64,000 nucleotides of DNA from Pseudokordiimonas caeni (GCF_026719705.1 NZ_JAPPRR010000002.1:559091-623090), one strand, 5' to 3'. Positions 41,590-50,422 are shown, counted from the first letter of the stretch. The notes: a model not told the origin generated them from the sequence alone. Translations and numbers: made by a program.

Positions 41590-41922
41590 ATGATCACCTG
41601 TTTCATCCGCTATGAGATCGATCCGTTCCGAAAGGATATGTTTGAACGCTATGCCCGTGGCTGGGGCGAGGCGATCCCGCGTTGCGGGGCCGACCTCATC
41701 GGCTATTTTGCGCCGCATGAGGGCTCGACGACCGTGGCCTACGGCGTTTATTCGCTGCCGTCGCTCGCTGACTATGAAGCCTACAAGGCGCGGCTCGCTG
41801 CCGACCCGGTCGGGCGGGAAAATTACGAATTCGCAAGGGCCGAAGGCTTCATCCGGCGGGAGGACAGGTTGTTCCTGAAGCTTGCCTCAGCGCCGCACGG
41901 GGTGAAGGGAGACGCGCAATGA
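41590..41922 (+). CDS. NIPSNAP-family protein
   Basis: The 110-residue protein has the ferredoxin-like alpha/beta fold of NIPSNAP/dimeric-barrel proteins: MITCFIRYEIDPFRKDMFER, IPRCGADLIGYFAPHEGSTT and LADYEAYKARLAADP. Function is unknown for most members; related barrels act as small oxygenases or binding proteins. AAGGAG eight bases before ATG 41590 fixes the start. It overlaps the next gene by four bases (ATGA), so the two small barrel proteins are made together and may form a complex. Confidence 0.85.
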   Translation: MITCFIRYEIDPFRKDMFERYARGWGEAIPRCGADLIGYFAPHEGSTTVAYGVYSLPSLADYEAYKARLAADPVGRENYEFARAEGFIRREDRLFLKLASAPHGVKGDAQ

Positions 41923-42263
41923 TCGCGGTGCTTTTTGAAGCAAGGGCAGGCGAGGCCCACAAGCACGAATATTTCGATCTGGCGGGGGCGCTACGCCCGC
42001 TTCTTGATGATATCGACGGCTTCATCTCGATCGAGCGATTCGAGAGCGTCACAACGCCCGGCAAGGTCCTGTCCCTTTCCTTCTGGCGGGACGAGGACGC
42101 CATCCGGACATGGCGGCAAACGACTGCGCACCGCAAGGCGCAGGCTGCTGGGCGGCATCATGTGTTCGATGACTACCGGCTACGCATCGCCCATGTGGTG
42201 CGCGACTATGGCCTGAATGACCGGGCCGAGGCCCCGGACGACAGCCGGGAAGCCCACGGCTAG
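41919..42263 (+). CDS. Antibiotic-biosynthesis-monooxygenase (ABM) domain protein
   Basis: The 114-residue protein matches the ABM dimeric alpha/beta barrel: EARAGEAHKHEYFDLAGALR, IDGFISIERFESVTTPGKVL, SLSFWRDEDAIRTWRQTTAH. Such proteins include cofactor-free monooxygenases and heme-degrading IsdG-like enzymes; the FWRDEDAIRTWR segment is common to them. It is coupled to the NIPSNAP gene and convergent with the tetR gene, overlapping by four bases. Confidence 0.87.
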   Translation: MIAVLFEARAGEAHKHEYFDLAGALRPLLDDIDGFISIERFESVTTPGKVLSLSFWRDEDAIRTWRQTTAHRKAQAAGRHHVFDDYRLRIAHVVRDYGLNDRAEAPDDSREAHG

Positions 42264-42853
42264 GCTTGTCCAAGCACGCCCCTGACCCAGAGGATAACGA
42301 GAGCCACCTTCGCGGCATCACCGGTGCCGCGAGCGTCAAGGTCGTCCCATGTCGGGAAGGCGAGGGCATGATGCAGCGTGGTGACAAGCGACGCGTTCGG
42401 CTGTTTGTCGAAGGCGGCGGCCAGCCCGTCGGCCACCATCCCCAGGAAACCCGCGAACTCGGCCATCGGGCCCTGCAGGGCGGGGACGTCCGCCACGTCG
42501 CGGTGCGAGGCCGTCCACATGGCTTTCGTACCGGCATAATAGCCAAAGAAGGCATCCAAGGCGGCCTGCAGGCGCTGGAACGGGTCATGGATTCCCTCCC
42601 AAGCTGCCGGGTCGGGCGGCGGGTTGAGGCTCAGCCAGTGCGACGTACAGGCCTGAAAGACAGCCGTTTCATCCGGAAAATGCCGGTACACGGTCAGGCG
42701 CTGCACGCCCGCCTTTTCGGCTATGGCGCTGATCGTCGTCGCGCGCGGGCCCAGTGTTTCATGCAGGTGCATGGTCGCCTCGACAATTTTTTGCCGGGTT
42801 TCTTCCTGTGATTTTGCCCGGTCTTTCAAACGGTAAGCGCGTTTTTCCTTCAT
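42260..42853 (-). CDS. TetR/AcrR-family repressor
   Basis: The 197-residue protein has an N-terminal TetR helix-turn-helix (RQKIVEATMHLHETLGPRAT, TISAIAEKAGVQRLTVYRHF) and a helical ligand domain. It is divergent from the MBL-hydrolase operon. The perfect 16-base palindrome 5 bases before its start and a second similar site before the hydrolase gene suggest that it represses both itself and that operon. Confidence 0.92.
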   Translation of the reverse strand: MKEKRAYRLKDRAKSQEETRQKIVEATMHLHETLGPRATTISAIAEKAGVQRLTVYRHFPDETAVFQACTSHWLSLNPPPDPAAWEGIHDPFQRLQAALDAFFGYYAGTKAMWTASHRDVADVPALQGPMAEFAGFLGMVADGLAAAFDKQPNASLVTTLHHALAFPTWDDLDARGTGDAAKVALVILWVRGVLGQA

Positions 42854-42857
42854 TCAG

Positions 42858-42937
42858 TGAACATATATGTTCAACGAAGCGTTGACAAGCGGGATTGTGC
42901 TGCCTAGAAGCCAAATTCCAATAAACATAAATGTTCA
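42858..42937. promoter_or_regulatory. Paired TetR operators between tetR and the MBL-hydrolase operon
   Basis: TGAACATATATGTTCA (42858-42873) is a perfect 16-base palindrome, and TAAACATAAATGTTCA (42922-42937) matches it with two differences. The outer arms ATTCAGTGAACAT (42852) and ATGTTCACTGAAT (42931) are exact inverted copies, so each promoter has its own site in mirrored position. Confidence 0.8.
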
Positions 42938-42959
42938 CTGAATACGAAAAGGACATGAC

Positions 42960-43787
42960 ATGATCACCTTTGAAGCCCCCACCATGCATGGGGCGGAACG
43001 GGTCACCGACGCGTGGACGATGCTTCCCTCCTGGCTGCCGGTGCCCGACATGGGCGTCCTGCCCGTTAACAGCTTCCTCCTGAAAGGGCGGGAACCAGTG
43101 CTGGTGGATACCGGCCTCGGCCTCATCGGCGACGATTTCCTGACCGCGCTTGCCAGCGAAATCGATCCCGGTGATCTCCGCTGGATCTGGATCAGCCATA
43201 TGGATGCCGACCATGCGGGCAACCTCGCCCGCGTGCTTGCCGCCGCGCCGAACGCGCGGGTTGTCACCAATTTCCTGAACACCGGTCGCCTGAACATGGC
43301 GGGCTTCGATATCGGCCGCGTGCAGATGCTGGAGCCCGGCACTGCGTTCGAGGCCGGCGGGCGCCGGCTGATCCCGGTGCGGCCGCCCTATTATGATTCG
43401 CCCGGCACACTCGGCTTCTATGACGTGCATGATCGTGCGCTTTTCGCGGTCGACAGTTTCGGCGCCCTGTTGCCGGCGCCGGTGCGCGAGATCGACGAAT
43501 TGCCGGATGGGGCCCTGAGGGACGGCTTGATCGGCTGGTCGAGCGTCGATGCCCCCTGGCTTGCTGACATTGACAATAGTGTGCTTGCCCGCACGCTCAA
43601 ATCGCTGGAGGCGATCGACCCCGCCGTCATCCTTTCCGGCCATCTGCCACCGGTGCGGGGCGGGATCCGCCGCCTGACGTCGCATCTGGCCGCTGCCTAC
43701 GATGCCCCCGGCAACCTACCGGCGGATCCCGAGGCCATCGAGCATCTGGCTGCCACCCTCAATGCGGAGCTTGTGCCATGTTCGTAA
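42960..43787 (+). CDS. MBL-fold metallo-hydrolase
   Basis: The 275-residue protein has the metallo-beta-lactamase fold: PVLVDTGLG, ISHMDADHAGN and LSGHLPPVRGG. The motif reads HxDxDH rather than HxHxDH, replacing the second histidine by aspartate; this resembles flavodiiron/ODP-type proteins that bind iron, so hydrolase activity is uncertain. It is the first gene of a plus-strand operon with a nitronate monooxygenase, a PLP enzyme and a P-loop kinase, facing tetR across paired operators. The next gene starts 10 bases before its stop. Confidence 0.87.
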   Translation: MITFEAPTMHGAERVTDAWTMLPSWLPVPDMGVLPVNSFLLKGREPVLVDTGLGLIGDDFLTALASEIDPGDLRWIWISHMDADHAGNLARVLAAAPNARVVTNFLNTGRLNMAGFDIGRVQMLEPGTAFEAGGRRLIPVRPPYYDSPGTLGFYDVHDRALFAVDSFGALLPAPVREIDELPDGALRDGLIGWSSVDAPWLADIDNSVLARTLKSLEAIDPAVILSGHLPPVRGGIRRLTSHLAAAYDAPGNLPADPEAIEHLAATLNAELVPCS

Positions 43788-44794
43788 CCTCCGTCACCCG
43801 CGAGTTCGGCCTTTCGACCCCCATTGTGAACGCAGGCATGGCCATGGTGGCGCGGCCCGCACTTGCGGCGGCTGTCTCCGAAGCCGGCGGCCTTGGCACC
43901 ATCGGGTCGGACATCAATCCGCCCGAGATGGTGCGGGACATGATCCGTGAGACGAAGGCGCTGACGCGCCGGCCCTTCGGGGTCGATCTCATCGGCGATT
44001 TCGTCACTGACGGCCATATCGATGTGCTCGTTGAAGAAGAAGTGGCGCTTGCCATCTTCTTCTGGTCCCCGCCCCGGCTTGCCCACGCGGCGCGGCTGAT
44101 CAAGGCCGGTGTCCGTTTCTGGGTGCAGGTCGGCAGCGTGGCCGAAGCGATGGAAGCCGTGGCGCTCGGCGCTGACGGGCTTGTCGTGCAGGGGGCGGAG
44201 GCGGGCGGCCACAACCGCGCCGAAGCCTCCACCATGACGCTTTTTCCACGCATCCGGCGCAAATATCCTGATCTTCCGATGCTTGCCGCCGGTGGCATCG
44301 TGGACGGCGCGACAATGGCGGCAGCCCTTGCGCTCGGTGCCGACGGGGTCTGGTGCGGCAGTCGCTTCCTTGCCTCGGTCGAGGCGGAGGCGCACGCCGA
44401 TTACAAGGCGCATGTGGTAACCGCCGACGTGGGCGACACGGCGATCCTCAGCGTCTATGGCCCCGAATGGCCGGACCAGCCGATGCGCACGATCCTCAAT
44501 GAAGGGGCGCGGGCGGCTGTCGGGCGCGAGAAGGCCGCCGTGAAGGAAGCGGCGGGGCAGGTGATCGGCACCATGCGCATGGGCGGCGAAACGGTGCCCG
44601 TGCCGCGCTACAGCGCCCTGTTGCCCACACGCGATTTTGAGGGCGATATCGAACAGACCTGCCTGACAGCAGGACAAAGTGCAGGCAATATCGCCGAAAT
44701 TCTTCCGGCGGCGGAAATTGTTCGCCGGATGACCGACGAAGCTGCAAGCATCCTGCGCCGCCTTGGCGGCGCCGGGGTGAGGGCAGCAGCATGA
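43778..44794 (+). CDS. Nitronate monooxygenase / 2-nitropropane dioxygenase family
   Basis: The 338-residue TIM-barrel flavoprotein matches the NMO family: PIVNAGMAMVARPALAAAVS, GGLGTIG, the catalytic-site QGAEAGGHN with histidine, and AAGGIVDGATMAAALALGAD followed by GVWCGSRFLAS. It oxidises nitronates with FMN and detoxifies nitroalkanes or propionate-3-nitronate, although many homologues have other roles. The start overlaps the MBL gene by 10 bases. Located in a TetR-controlled operon, it may belong to inducible detoxification. Confidence 0.9.
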   Translation: MFVTSVTREFGLSTPIVNAGMAMVARPALAAAVSEAGGLGTIGSDINPPEMVRDMIRETKALTRRPFGVDLIGDFVTDGHIDVLVEEEVALAIFFWSPPRLAHAARLIKAGVRFWVQVGSVAEAMEAVALGADGLVVQGAEAGGHNRAEASTMTLFPRIRRKYPDLPMLAAGGIVDGATMAAALALGADGVWCGSRFLASVEAEAHADYKAHVVTADVGDTAILSVYGPEWPDQPMRTILNEGARAAVGREKAAVKEAAGQVIGTMRMGGETVPVPRYSALLPTRDFEGDIEQTCLTAGQSAGNIAEILPAAEIVRRMTDEAASILRRLGGAGVRAAA

Positions 44795-44810
44795 TAGCGA
44801 GGACATAAGA

Positions 44811-46160
44811 ATGAACGAACTTGACCTTCTGGAAGAAGCCGACCGGCGTGGGCGCGCCTATGTGGCAAGCGTGCGGGAGCGGGACGTTTTCCCCGCCCCC
44901 GACCAGCTGGCTGGCCTCGCCCGTTTTGACGAGCCCTTCCCTGCGCACGGCAGGGCAGCCGATGATACCCTGCGTCTGATGGACGAGGCGGGCTCGCCGG
45001 CCACGGTCGTTTCGAACGGGCCGCACTATTATGGCTTCGTCATCGGTGCGATGCTGCCAGCGGCTGCTGCTGCCGAGCGGATGGCGGTGGCGTGGGACCA
45101 GTGTGCCTCCTCCTTTACCAACTCGCCGGTGGCGGACAAGCTGGAAAAGGTGGCGGCCGGCTGGGTGCTCGAGGCGCTTGACTTGCCGCGCGACAGTGCC
45201 GTCAGCTTCGGCACGTCGGCTTCCGCTTGCGGGCTCGCCTGCCTCACTGCCGCGCGACGCACGCTCCTTGCCCGCAAGGGATGGGACTTCGATGCCAAGG
45301 GGTTGGCAGGGGCCCCCGAAATCCGTGTCGTGGTGCCGGAAACGGTTCATATCACCGTCCTCAAGGCCCTGCGGCTGATGGGCTTCGGGCTTGATCATCT
45401 TGTCCGGGTACCGGTCGATGCGCATGGACGGATGGACCCTTCAAAGCTGCCGTCCCTTGATGACGCCACCATTCTTTGCCTGCAGGCGGGGGAAGTGAAT
45501 ACCGGCGAGTTCGACCGCTTTGCGGAGATCATCCCGCAGGCGAAGGCGGCTGGGGCCTGGGTGCACGTGGACGGTGCCTTTGGCCTCTGGGCGCGGGCGT
45601 CGGCGGTCCACCGGGGGCTCACCGACGGGATCGAGCTTGCCGACAGCTGGACGACCGACGGCCACAAATGGCTGAACACGCCCTATGACGGCGCCATGGG
45701 CATCTGCCGCAATGTGGCGGACCTGGCGGGCGCGATGAACAGCGATGCCGTCTATGCGGCCTCGTCCGCCGATAGCCAGAAGAATCTGGGGATCGAGTTT
45801 TCGCGGCGGGCCCGGGGCATCCCGATCTGGGCCACGCTCAGGAGCCTCGGGCGCGACGGTGTGGCCGCACTGGTCGACCGCCACTGTGCGCAGGCCCGGC
45901 GGCTGGCCGAAGGGCTGAAGGCGGCTGGCTTCGATGTCCTCAACCGGGTTGTGCTTAACCAGGTTCTGGTGCAGCTTGAAACCGAGGCTGAAACGGTCGC
46001 CTTCCGCGAGGCAGCGGTTGCTTCGGGCCGCATCTGGTTTGGCCCGACGGTATGGCGCGGACGGGCGGCTTTCCGCCTCAGCGTCTCTTCATGGCGCACC
46101 ACCGACGCGGATATCGAGGCGGCAATCGCGCTGCTGACCGGGCTCAAGACAAAGGGATAA
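44811..46160 (+). CDS. PLP-dependent decarboxylase-family protein (group II)
   Basis: The 449-residue enzyme has the fold-type-I architecture of aromatic-amino-acid or glutamate decarboxylases: GTSASACGLACLTAARR (phosphate cup), VHVDGAFGLWARAS, and the Schiff-base lysine in TTDGHKWLNTPYDGAMG. Substrate is unclear; homologues include aromatic amino acid decarboxylases and aminotransferase-like proteins. It lies 16 bases after the nitronate monooxygenase gene, in the same operon. Confidence 0.85.
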   Translation: MNELDLLEEADRRGRAYVASVRERDVFPAPDQLAGLARFDEPFPAHGRAADDTLRLMDEAGSPATVVSNGPHYYGFVIGAMLPAAAAAERMAVAWDQCASSFTNSPVADKLEKVAAGWVLEALDLPRDSAVSFGTSASACGLACLTAARRTLLARKGWDFDAKGLAGAPEIRVVVPETVHITVLKALRLMGFGLDHLVRVPVDAHGRMDPSKLPSLDDATILCLQAGEVNTGEFDRFAEIIPQAKAAGAWVHVDGAFGLWARASAVHRGLTDGIELADSWTTDGHKWLNTPYDGAMGICRNVADLAGAMNSDAVYAASSADSQKNLGIEFSRRARGIPIWATLRSLGRDGVAALVDRHCAQARRLAEGLKAAGFDVLNRVVLNQVLVQLETEAETVAFREAAVASGRIWFGPTVWRGRAAFRLSVSSWRTTDADIEAAIALLTGLKTKG

Positions 46161-46165
46161 GGCAT

Positions 46166-46687
46166 ATGCATCTGGTTTTCGTCTACGGCCCTCCGGCGGC
46201 GGGCAAATATACCGTCGCCAAGCTGCTGGCGGCGGAAACCGGCTATGCGCTTTTCCATAATCATCTGGTGGTAGATGCTGTCGCCGCCGTTTTCCCGTTC
46301 GGCAGTGAAAGTTTCGTGCGCCTGCGCGAGGACTTCTGGATGAAAACCTTCGAGGCAGCGGCCCGCGAGGAACGCTCGCTGATCTTCACCTTCCAGCCGG
46401 AAGGGTCGGTCGCTCCCGATTTTGCCCAGCGTGTGGCGGATCTGGTGCGCGGGGCTGGCGGGCGGATCACTTTCGTGCACCTGACCCTGTCGCGCGAAGA
46501 ACAGGTCGCCCGCATCGACAATGCCGACCGCGCCAAATTCGGCAAGCTCCGGGATGTATTGCTGCTCAAGGCCCTGCAGGACGAGTTCGCAATCTGCGAA
46601 CGCGCGATGCCGACGCCCGACCTGACAATCGATACAGCCCGTGTCTCGGCGGACGAGGCGGCCGCGATGATCAAGGCAGCTCTCTGA
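46166..46687 (+). CDS. P-loop kinase-like protein (shikimate-kinase/AAA fold)
   Basis: The 173-residue protein starts MHLVFVYGPPAAGKYTVAKL with a Walker A motif and has EERSLIFTFQ and VHLTLSREEQVARI as later core strands. It resembles small P-loop kinases such as shikimate or chloramphenicol-phosphotransferase-like proteins; the phosphate acceptor is unknown. ATG 46166 lies five bases after the PLP gene and ends the operon. A farther in-frame ATG overlaps the PLP gene and is not supported. Confidence 0.8.
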   Translation: MHLVFVYGPPAAGKYTVAKLLAAETGYALFHNHLVVDAVAAVFPFGSESFVRLREDFWMKTFEAAAREERSLIFTFQPEGSVAPDFAQRVADLVRGAGGRITFVHLTLSREEQVARIDNADRAKFGKLRDVLLLKALQDEFAICERAMPTPDLTIDTARVSADEAAAMIKAAL

Positions 46688-46938
46688 GACGGACGGGCCA
46701 TTCTATGCCTCTTTCGTGACAGATTTCCTGATTATCTCTTCAAATAACATTGAGTTGCCTTCGGCGCACACCTGCCCCACAGTGCGCGCGCCGGCATGAA
46801 GGGCTCCCCAGCCCTTGCCGTGCGGACTGACGGCGCCCCGCCGTTTTCCCCGCATTTGCCCTCAGGCTGCCGTTCCCGCAACGGGTTCGGCGCATGCCTT
46901 TTTCACTGTTGCCCCATCCTGTGAAGGAGATTTCGAAA

Positions 46939-47589
46939 ATGACCGACCAGACCCCGACCTTCGAACTGCCGCCGCTCCCCTACGGCCACGCAGACCTTGC
47001 CCCCGTGCTTTCGGAGGAAACGCTGCAGGTTCACCACGGCAAGCACCATGCCCGTTATGTGACGGTGCTGAACGGCTTCATCGCCGACAAGGGCCTGACC
47101 GCCACCTCGATCGAGCAGGTGACGAAAGACGCGCACACCAGGGGCGACAAGCCGGTTTTCAATAACGCCGCCCAGGCCTGGAACCATGCCTTCTTCTGGG
47201 AAAGCATGAGCCCCACGGCAACCGCCCCTGCCGGTGCGCTTCTCGAAGCCATCAACGCGGCTTTCGGTAGCGTGGAAGAGCTGAAAAAGCGTTTCGTGGC
47301 TGAAGGCGTCGGCCATTTCGGTTCTGGCTGGGCGTGGCTCATCGTGCGCGGTGGCAAGCTTGAGGTCGTCTCCACCCATGATGCCGGCCTGCCGATTCTG
47401 GAAGACGGCGTGACGGCCCTTCTGGCCTGCGATGTATGGGAACATGCCTATTATATCGATTACCGCCAGGACCGCCCCACGTGGCTCGGCAACTGGTTCG
47501 ACAAGCTCGCCAACTGGGATTTCGCGGCCAAGCAATTTGCCGCTGCAGTTGATGGCAGCGAAGGCTGGCGCTACCCCGCGCCGAAATAA
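46939..47589 (+). CDS. sodB: Iron superoxide dismutase
   Basis: The 216-residue enzyme disproportionates superoxide in the cytoplasm. Metal ligands are the first histidine in VHHGKHH, the histidine in AQAWNHAFFW, and aspartate and histidine in DVWEHAYYIDYR. NNAAQAWNH carries the glutamine typical of iron rather than manganese forms. GAAGGAGA precedes ATG 46939; longer frames from 46894 lack a site. The 251-base region upstream has no gene and should hold its promoter. The terminator at 47612 follows. Confidence 0.95.
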   Translation: MTDQTPTFELPPLPYGHADLAPVLSEETLQVHHGKHHARYVTVLNGFIADKGLTATSIEQVTKDAHTRGDKPVFNNAAQAWNHAFFWESMSPTATAPAGALLEAINAAFGSVEELKKRFVAEGVGHFGSGWAWLIVRGGKLEVVSTHDAGLPILEDGVTALLACDVWEHAYYIDYRQDRPTWLGNWFDKLANWDFAAKQFAAAVDGSEGWRYPAPK

Positions 47590-47611
47590 AGCCTTATCCC
47601 GGCCAAAACGC

Positions 47612-47642
47612 AAAAGACCCGCCAATCCGGCGGGTCTTTTTT
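47612..47642. terminator. Bidirectional terminator between sodB and the MFS transporter gene
   Basis: AAAAGACCCGCC-AATCC-GGCGGGTCTTTTTT forms a 12-base-pair stem with T-runs on both strands. Confidence 0.92.
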
Positions 47643-47650
47643 CAGGTTAT

Positions 47651-49024
47651 TCAGGCGGGCTTCCGCACCGCGACGACAGTGGCAAGGGCGGCGAAGAAGG
47701 TGGCAACAAGGAAGGTCGTCTGCAGGCCGCCTGCCGCGAACACCGACCCGAGGACCGCGGCGCCTGTAATGAAGCCGAGGCTGCGGGAGAGATTGAGAAG
47801 GGCCGAGGTCATGCCGCGCTGGTCGGCGGCGGCGTCCTGCATGACTATCGTATTGTTGGCAGTGTGGAAGAAAGCATAGCCGAGCGTGACGGCCATCAGC
47901 GGGCCGATATAGCCGGGAACCCCAAGCGACGCAGGCGCCATGGCAAGGGCAAGGGCACCAGCCGTCATCAGGCTCAGGCCACCGATCTGGCTGCGGCTGA
48001 CACCAAACCGGTCCGCCACGCGCCCGGCCGGCACACCGGCAAGCGCGACCATCAATGGCCCGGCAGACATCACAATGCCTACTGAAGCCGTATCTAGGCC
48101 AAGGCCGTGCGCCAGATGGAAGGGGCCGACCACAAGCGACGCCATCATGATGGCCGAGACGAGGCAATTCATCACAAGGCCGGCGCTCAGAACCGGATTC
48201 CGGAACAGGCCAGGGCGGATCAGCGGGTGTGCCGCCTTCCTCTCGAACCGGGTGAAGATCAGTCCGCCCGCCATCGCCGCACCCACAAGGGCCGCGTTCA
48301 CGAGGGCGGAACCCCCGGCACCGGTCATGGCCAGCGCGTAAGCCACAAGGACAGCGGCGAGGAGGAGGGTGCCGACCGTATCGAACTGGCGAGGGTCGAA
48401 CCGGTTTGCAGGCGCTTCGGCGGGTACGCTGCGTGCGATCAGGGCCAGTGCAGCGATGCCGAGGGGGAGATTGACCAAGAAGATCGACGGCCATCCGAAA
48501 GCCGATACCATGAAGCCGCCAAGCGTGGGGCCAAGCGTGGTCCCGGCTGCCGACATGGTCGCCAGCAGCCCCATGGCTGCGCCGGCGCGCGCTTTCGGCA
48601 CCGCTGCCCCGACAAGGGCCATCGTCATCGACATCATGATTGCCGCCCCGAGCCCTTGTGCCGCACGGGCAGCGAGAAGCCATTCAATGGACGGTGCAAT
48701 GGCGCAAAGGGCCGACGCCAGCATATAGAGGACGATGCCACCCATCAGAAGGCGGCGCCGGTCCATCATGTCGCCCAGCCGGCCGACAGCTGCCATGCAG
48801 GCGGTCATCGACAGGAGATAGGCGAGAACAATCCACTGGGCTGTGTCAAAAGTCGCACCGAACGCCTCGGTCAGGGTCGGCAGCGCCACATTGACGATGC
48901 CGGTGCCCACCGCTGCGATGAGCATCGAAAGGGACAGGCTAACCAGCGCGAGCCGTGTGTCGCCTGCGGGGGCTGCCGGTGCGCTATTGGGGCTATCGAG
49001 GCCTGTTGTTACACTGCTGTTCAT
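47651..49024 (-). CDS. MFS drug-efflux transporter (DHA2-like)
   Basis: The 457-residue inner-membrane protein has about 12-14 hydrophobic helices, motif A GRLGDMMDRRRLL between helices 2 and 3, and motif C-like AAGTTLGPTLGGFM in helix 5, which identify proton antiporters of the DHA family such as EmrB/QacA. Substrate is unknown. The start at 49024 is the first ATG after the operator hairpin; the open frame extends further into it. It is divergent from a MarR gene and probably repressed by it. Confidence 0.9.
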   Translation of the reverse strand: MNSSVTTGLDSPNSAPAAPAGDTRLALVSLSLSMLIAAVGTGIVNVALPTLTEAFGATFDTAQWIVLAYLLSMTACMAAVGRLGDMMDRRRLLMGGIVLYMLASALCAIAPSIEWLLAARAAQGLGAAIMMSMTMALVGAAVPKARAGAAMGLLATMSAAGTTLGPTLGGFMVSAFGWPSIFLVNLPLGIAALALIARSVPAEAPANRFDPRQFDTVGTLLLAAVLVAYALAMTGAGGSALVNAALVGAAMAGGLIFTRFERKAAHPLIRPGLFRNPVLSAGLVMNCLVSAIMMASLVVGPFHLAHGLGLDTASVGIVMSAGPLMVALAGVPAGRVADRFGVSRSQIGGLSLMTAGALALAMAPASLGVPGYIGPLMAVTLGYAFFHTANNTIVMQDAAADQRGMTSALLNLSRSLGFITGAAVLGSVFAAGGLQTTFLVATFFAALATVVAVRKPA

Positions 49025-49038
49025 GGAATTCACCAATT

Positions 49039-49078
49039 CCTGTTGAATATATGCGTGCGCATGCATATATTCAACAGG
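49039..49078. promoter_or_regulatory. 40-bp inverted repeat operator between MFS and marR
   Basis: Perfect 16-base arms (49039-49054 and 49063-49078) surround GTGCGCAT. The arms begin CCTGTTGAATATATGC. It sits between the divergent starts, 15 bases from one and 18 from the other, where MarR binding would block both genes. Confidence 0.8.
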
Positions 49079-49096
49079 AGGCGGAGAGTCAAGTGG

Positions 49097-49537
49097 ATGA
49101 ACGGAATGAATGGATATCTGGCCCTTTTTGATCGGCTCGGGCAGCTCGGGCGGCAGCGCTACCGCTTTGCGGAAGACTATTTCGCACGGCTCGGGCTCAA
49201 TCACACGGAAGCGCGTCTGCTGACGCTTCTCACACAGGCGGGTGGCCGGGCCACGCAGGATGCCCTCGCGAGCCAGCTTTATATCGATCGCAGCAATGTG
49301 GGGCGGGCGCTCAAGGCGCTGGAGGCGCGCGCCTGTGTGGAGCGGCAGAAGGACGCAAAAGACAAGCGCGCCAACTTCGTGCAGATCACCGCGAAGGGCA
49401 GTACCCTGGCGAGTGAAATCGCCAGCCTGAAAGGCGAGATGGCGGCGACCTTCTTCAATGGCCTCGAGGAATCAGAAGCGGCAATGATCGCCGGTCTCCT
49501 CAGTCGGCTTGAGCCCGCCGGGGCCGAGACGGCGTGA
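49097..49537 (+). CDS. MarR-family regulator
   Basis: The 146-residue protein has the MarR winged helix (LNHTEARLLTLLTQAGGRAT, QLYIDRSNVGRALKALEARA, VERQKDAKDKRANFVQITAK). It probably senses a small phenolic or lipophilic drug and releases the 40-base palindrome that lies before its own start and the divergent efflux gene. GGAGAG nine bases upstream supports ATG 49097; the frame stays open far upstream but only antisense to the transporter. Confidence 0.9.
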   Translation: MNGMNGYLALFDRLGQLGRQRYRFAEDYFARLGLNHTEARLLTLLTQAGGRATQDALASQLYIDRSNVGRALKALEARACVERQKDAKDKRANFVQITAKGSTLASEIASLKGEMAATFFNGLEESEAAMIAGLLSRLEPAGAETA

Positions 49538-49587
49538 CCATATCGGGTCCAAGAAAGGGGCGCCGACATGAAGGATATGGCAGGTAT

Positions 49588-50271
49588 TCAGATCTTGAGG
49601 TCCTGCGCCGAAAACTGCTGGCTTGAGAAGATGGTGTTCATGATGCGATCTTCGGCCTGGCTGAGGATATCATGGACAATGGCCCGGACGCGGCTCGGCT
49701 CGTCGCAGCGCATCACCTCGATTGCCATGACATGCTGGTCGGCTGTGTAAGGCATGCTTTTCAGCCTTTTGAGATAAAGCCAGTAAATCCGCATGGCCCC
49801 GTCCTCGAGCTGGCGGACCCAATCGTGCATCAGCGGAAAGCCGACGCTTTCGCACAGGGCGATATTGATTTCCTTGTTCTTTTTCAACAGCGCGAGGGCT
49901 TCATCATCAGTTGACGGGCGCAGCAATGCTTCGATCTCGTGGCTTAACGCTTCCAGTCGCTCGAAGTCGGCAGTCGCGGCGGCGAGGGACAGGATCGACG
50001 GCAGCAACATCTTGCGCAGGGTGAAATTCTGCTTGATTTCATGGAGCGTGAGCGGCGCCACAATCGTGATGCGCGGCGACAGGTTGACCATGAACTGCTG
50101 GCTGACCAGCCGTTCGATCAGGGTGCGGGCAACTGTGCGGCTGATGCCGAACATGTCACTCAGCAGATTTTCCGAAACCTTTTGGCTCGGCGCCAGCTGC
50201 TGCGTGACGATCGCATCCATGACCGCCTGATAGGCGTCACCGGCTTCGCTGATCTGGGCTTGGTCGTTCAT
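49588..50271 (-). CDS. GntR-family regulator with FCD-type domain
   Basis: The 227-residue protein has an N-terminal GntR winged helix (VMDAIVTQQLAPSQKVSENL, MFGISRTVARTLIERLVSQQ) and a helical FCD-like effector domain. In the FCD pocket the usual DxxFH appears as EINIALC, so the first metal ligands may be lost; a later histidine remains in ADQHVMAI. GAGGA precedes ATG 50271. There is no adjacent catabolic gene, so its target is not evident. Confidence 0.87.
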   Translation of the reverse strand: MNDQAQISEAGDAYQAVMDAIVTQQLAPSQKVSENLLSDMFGISRTVARTLIERLVSQQFMVNLSPRITIVAPLTLHEIKQNFTLRKMLLPSILSLAAATADFERLEALSHEIEALLRPSTDDEALALLKKNKEINIALCESVGFPLMHDWVRQLEDGAMRIYWLYLKRLKSMPYTADQHVMAIEVMRCDEPSRVRAIVHDILSQAEDRIMNTIFSSQQFSAQDLKI

Positions 50272-50422
50272 GTCGAGCAATCCTCAAGAATCAAATTCAC
50301 AGGTTGTCCTGAATGACCGGGAGGGAGAGCCGAGAGTACAAACTTGATAAGAACACGACAAGGGAAAGCGTCGCCGGATATCCAGGCAAGAACTCGCCCT
50401 GACGCGAGTTGGCCTGAAAAGC

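Noticed and set aside
42858-42873. Second LexA box (GAAC...GTTC) near tetR
   Set aside because: It is an inverted, not direct, repeat with six-base spacing and is better explained as the TetR operator.
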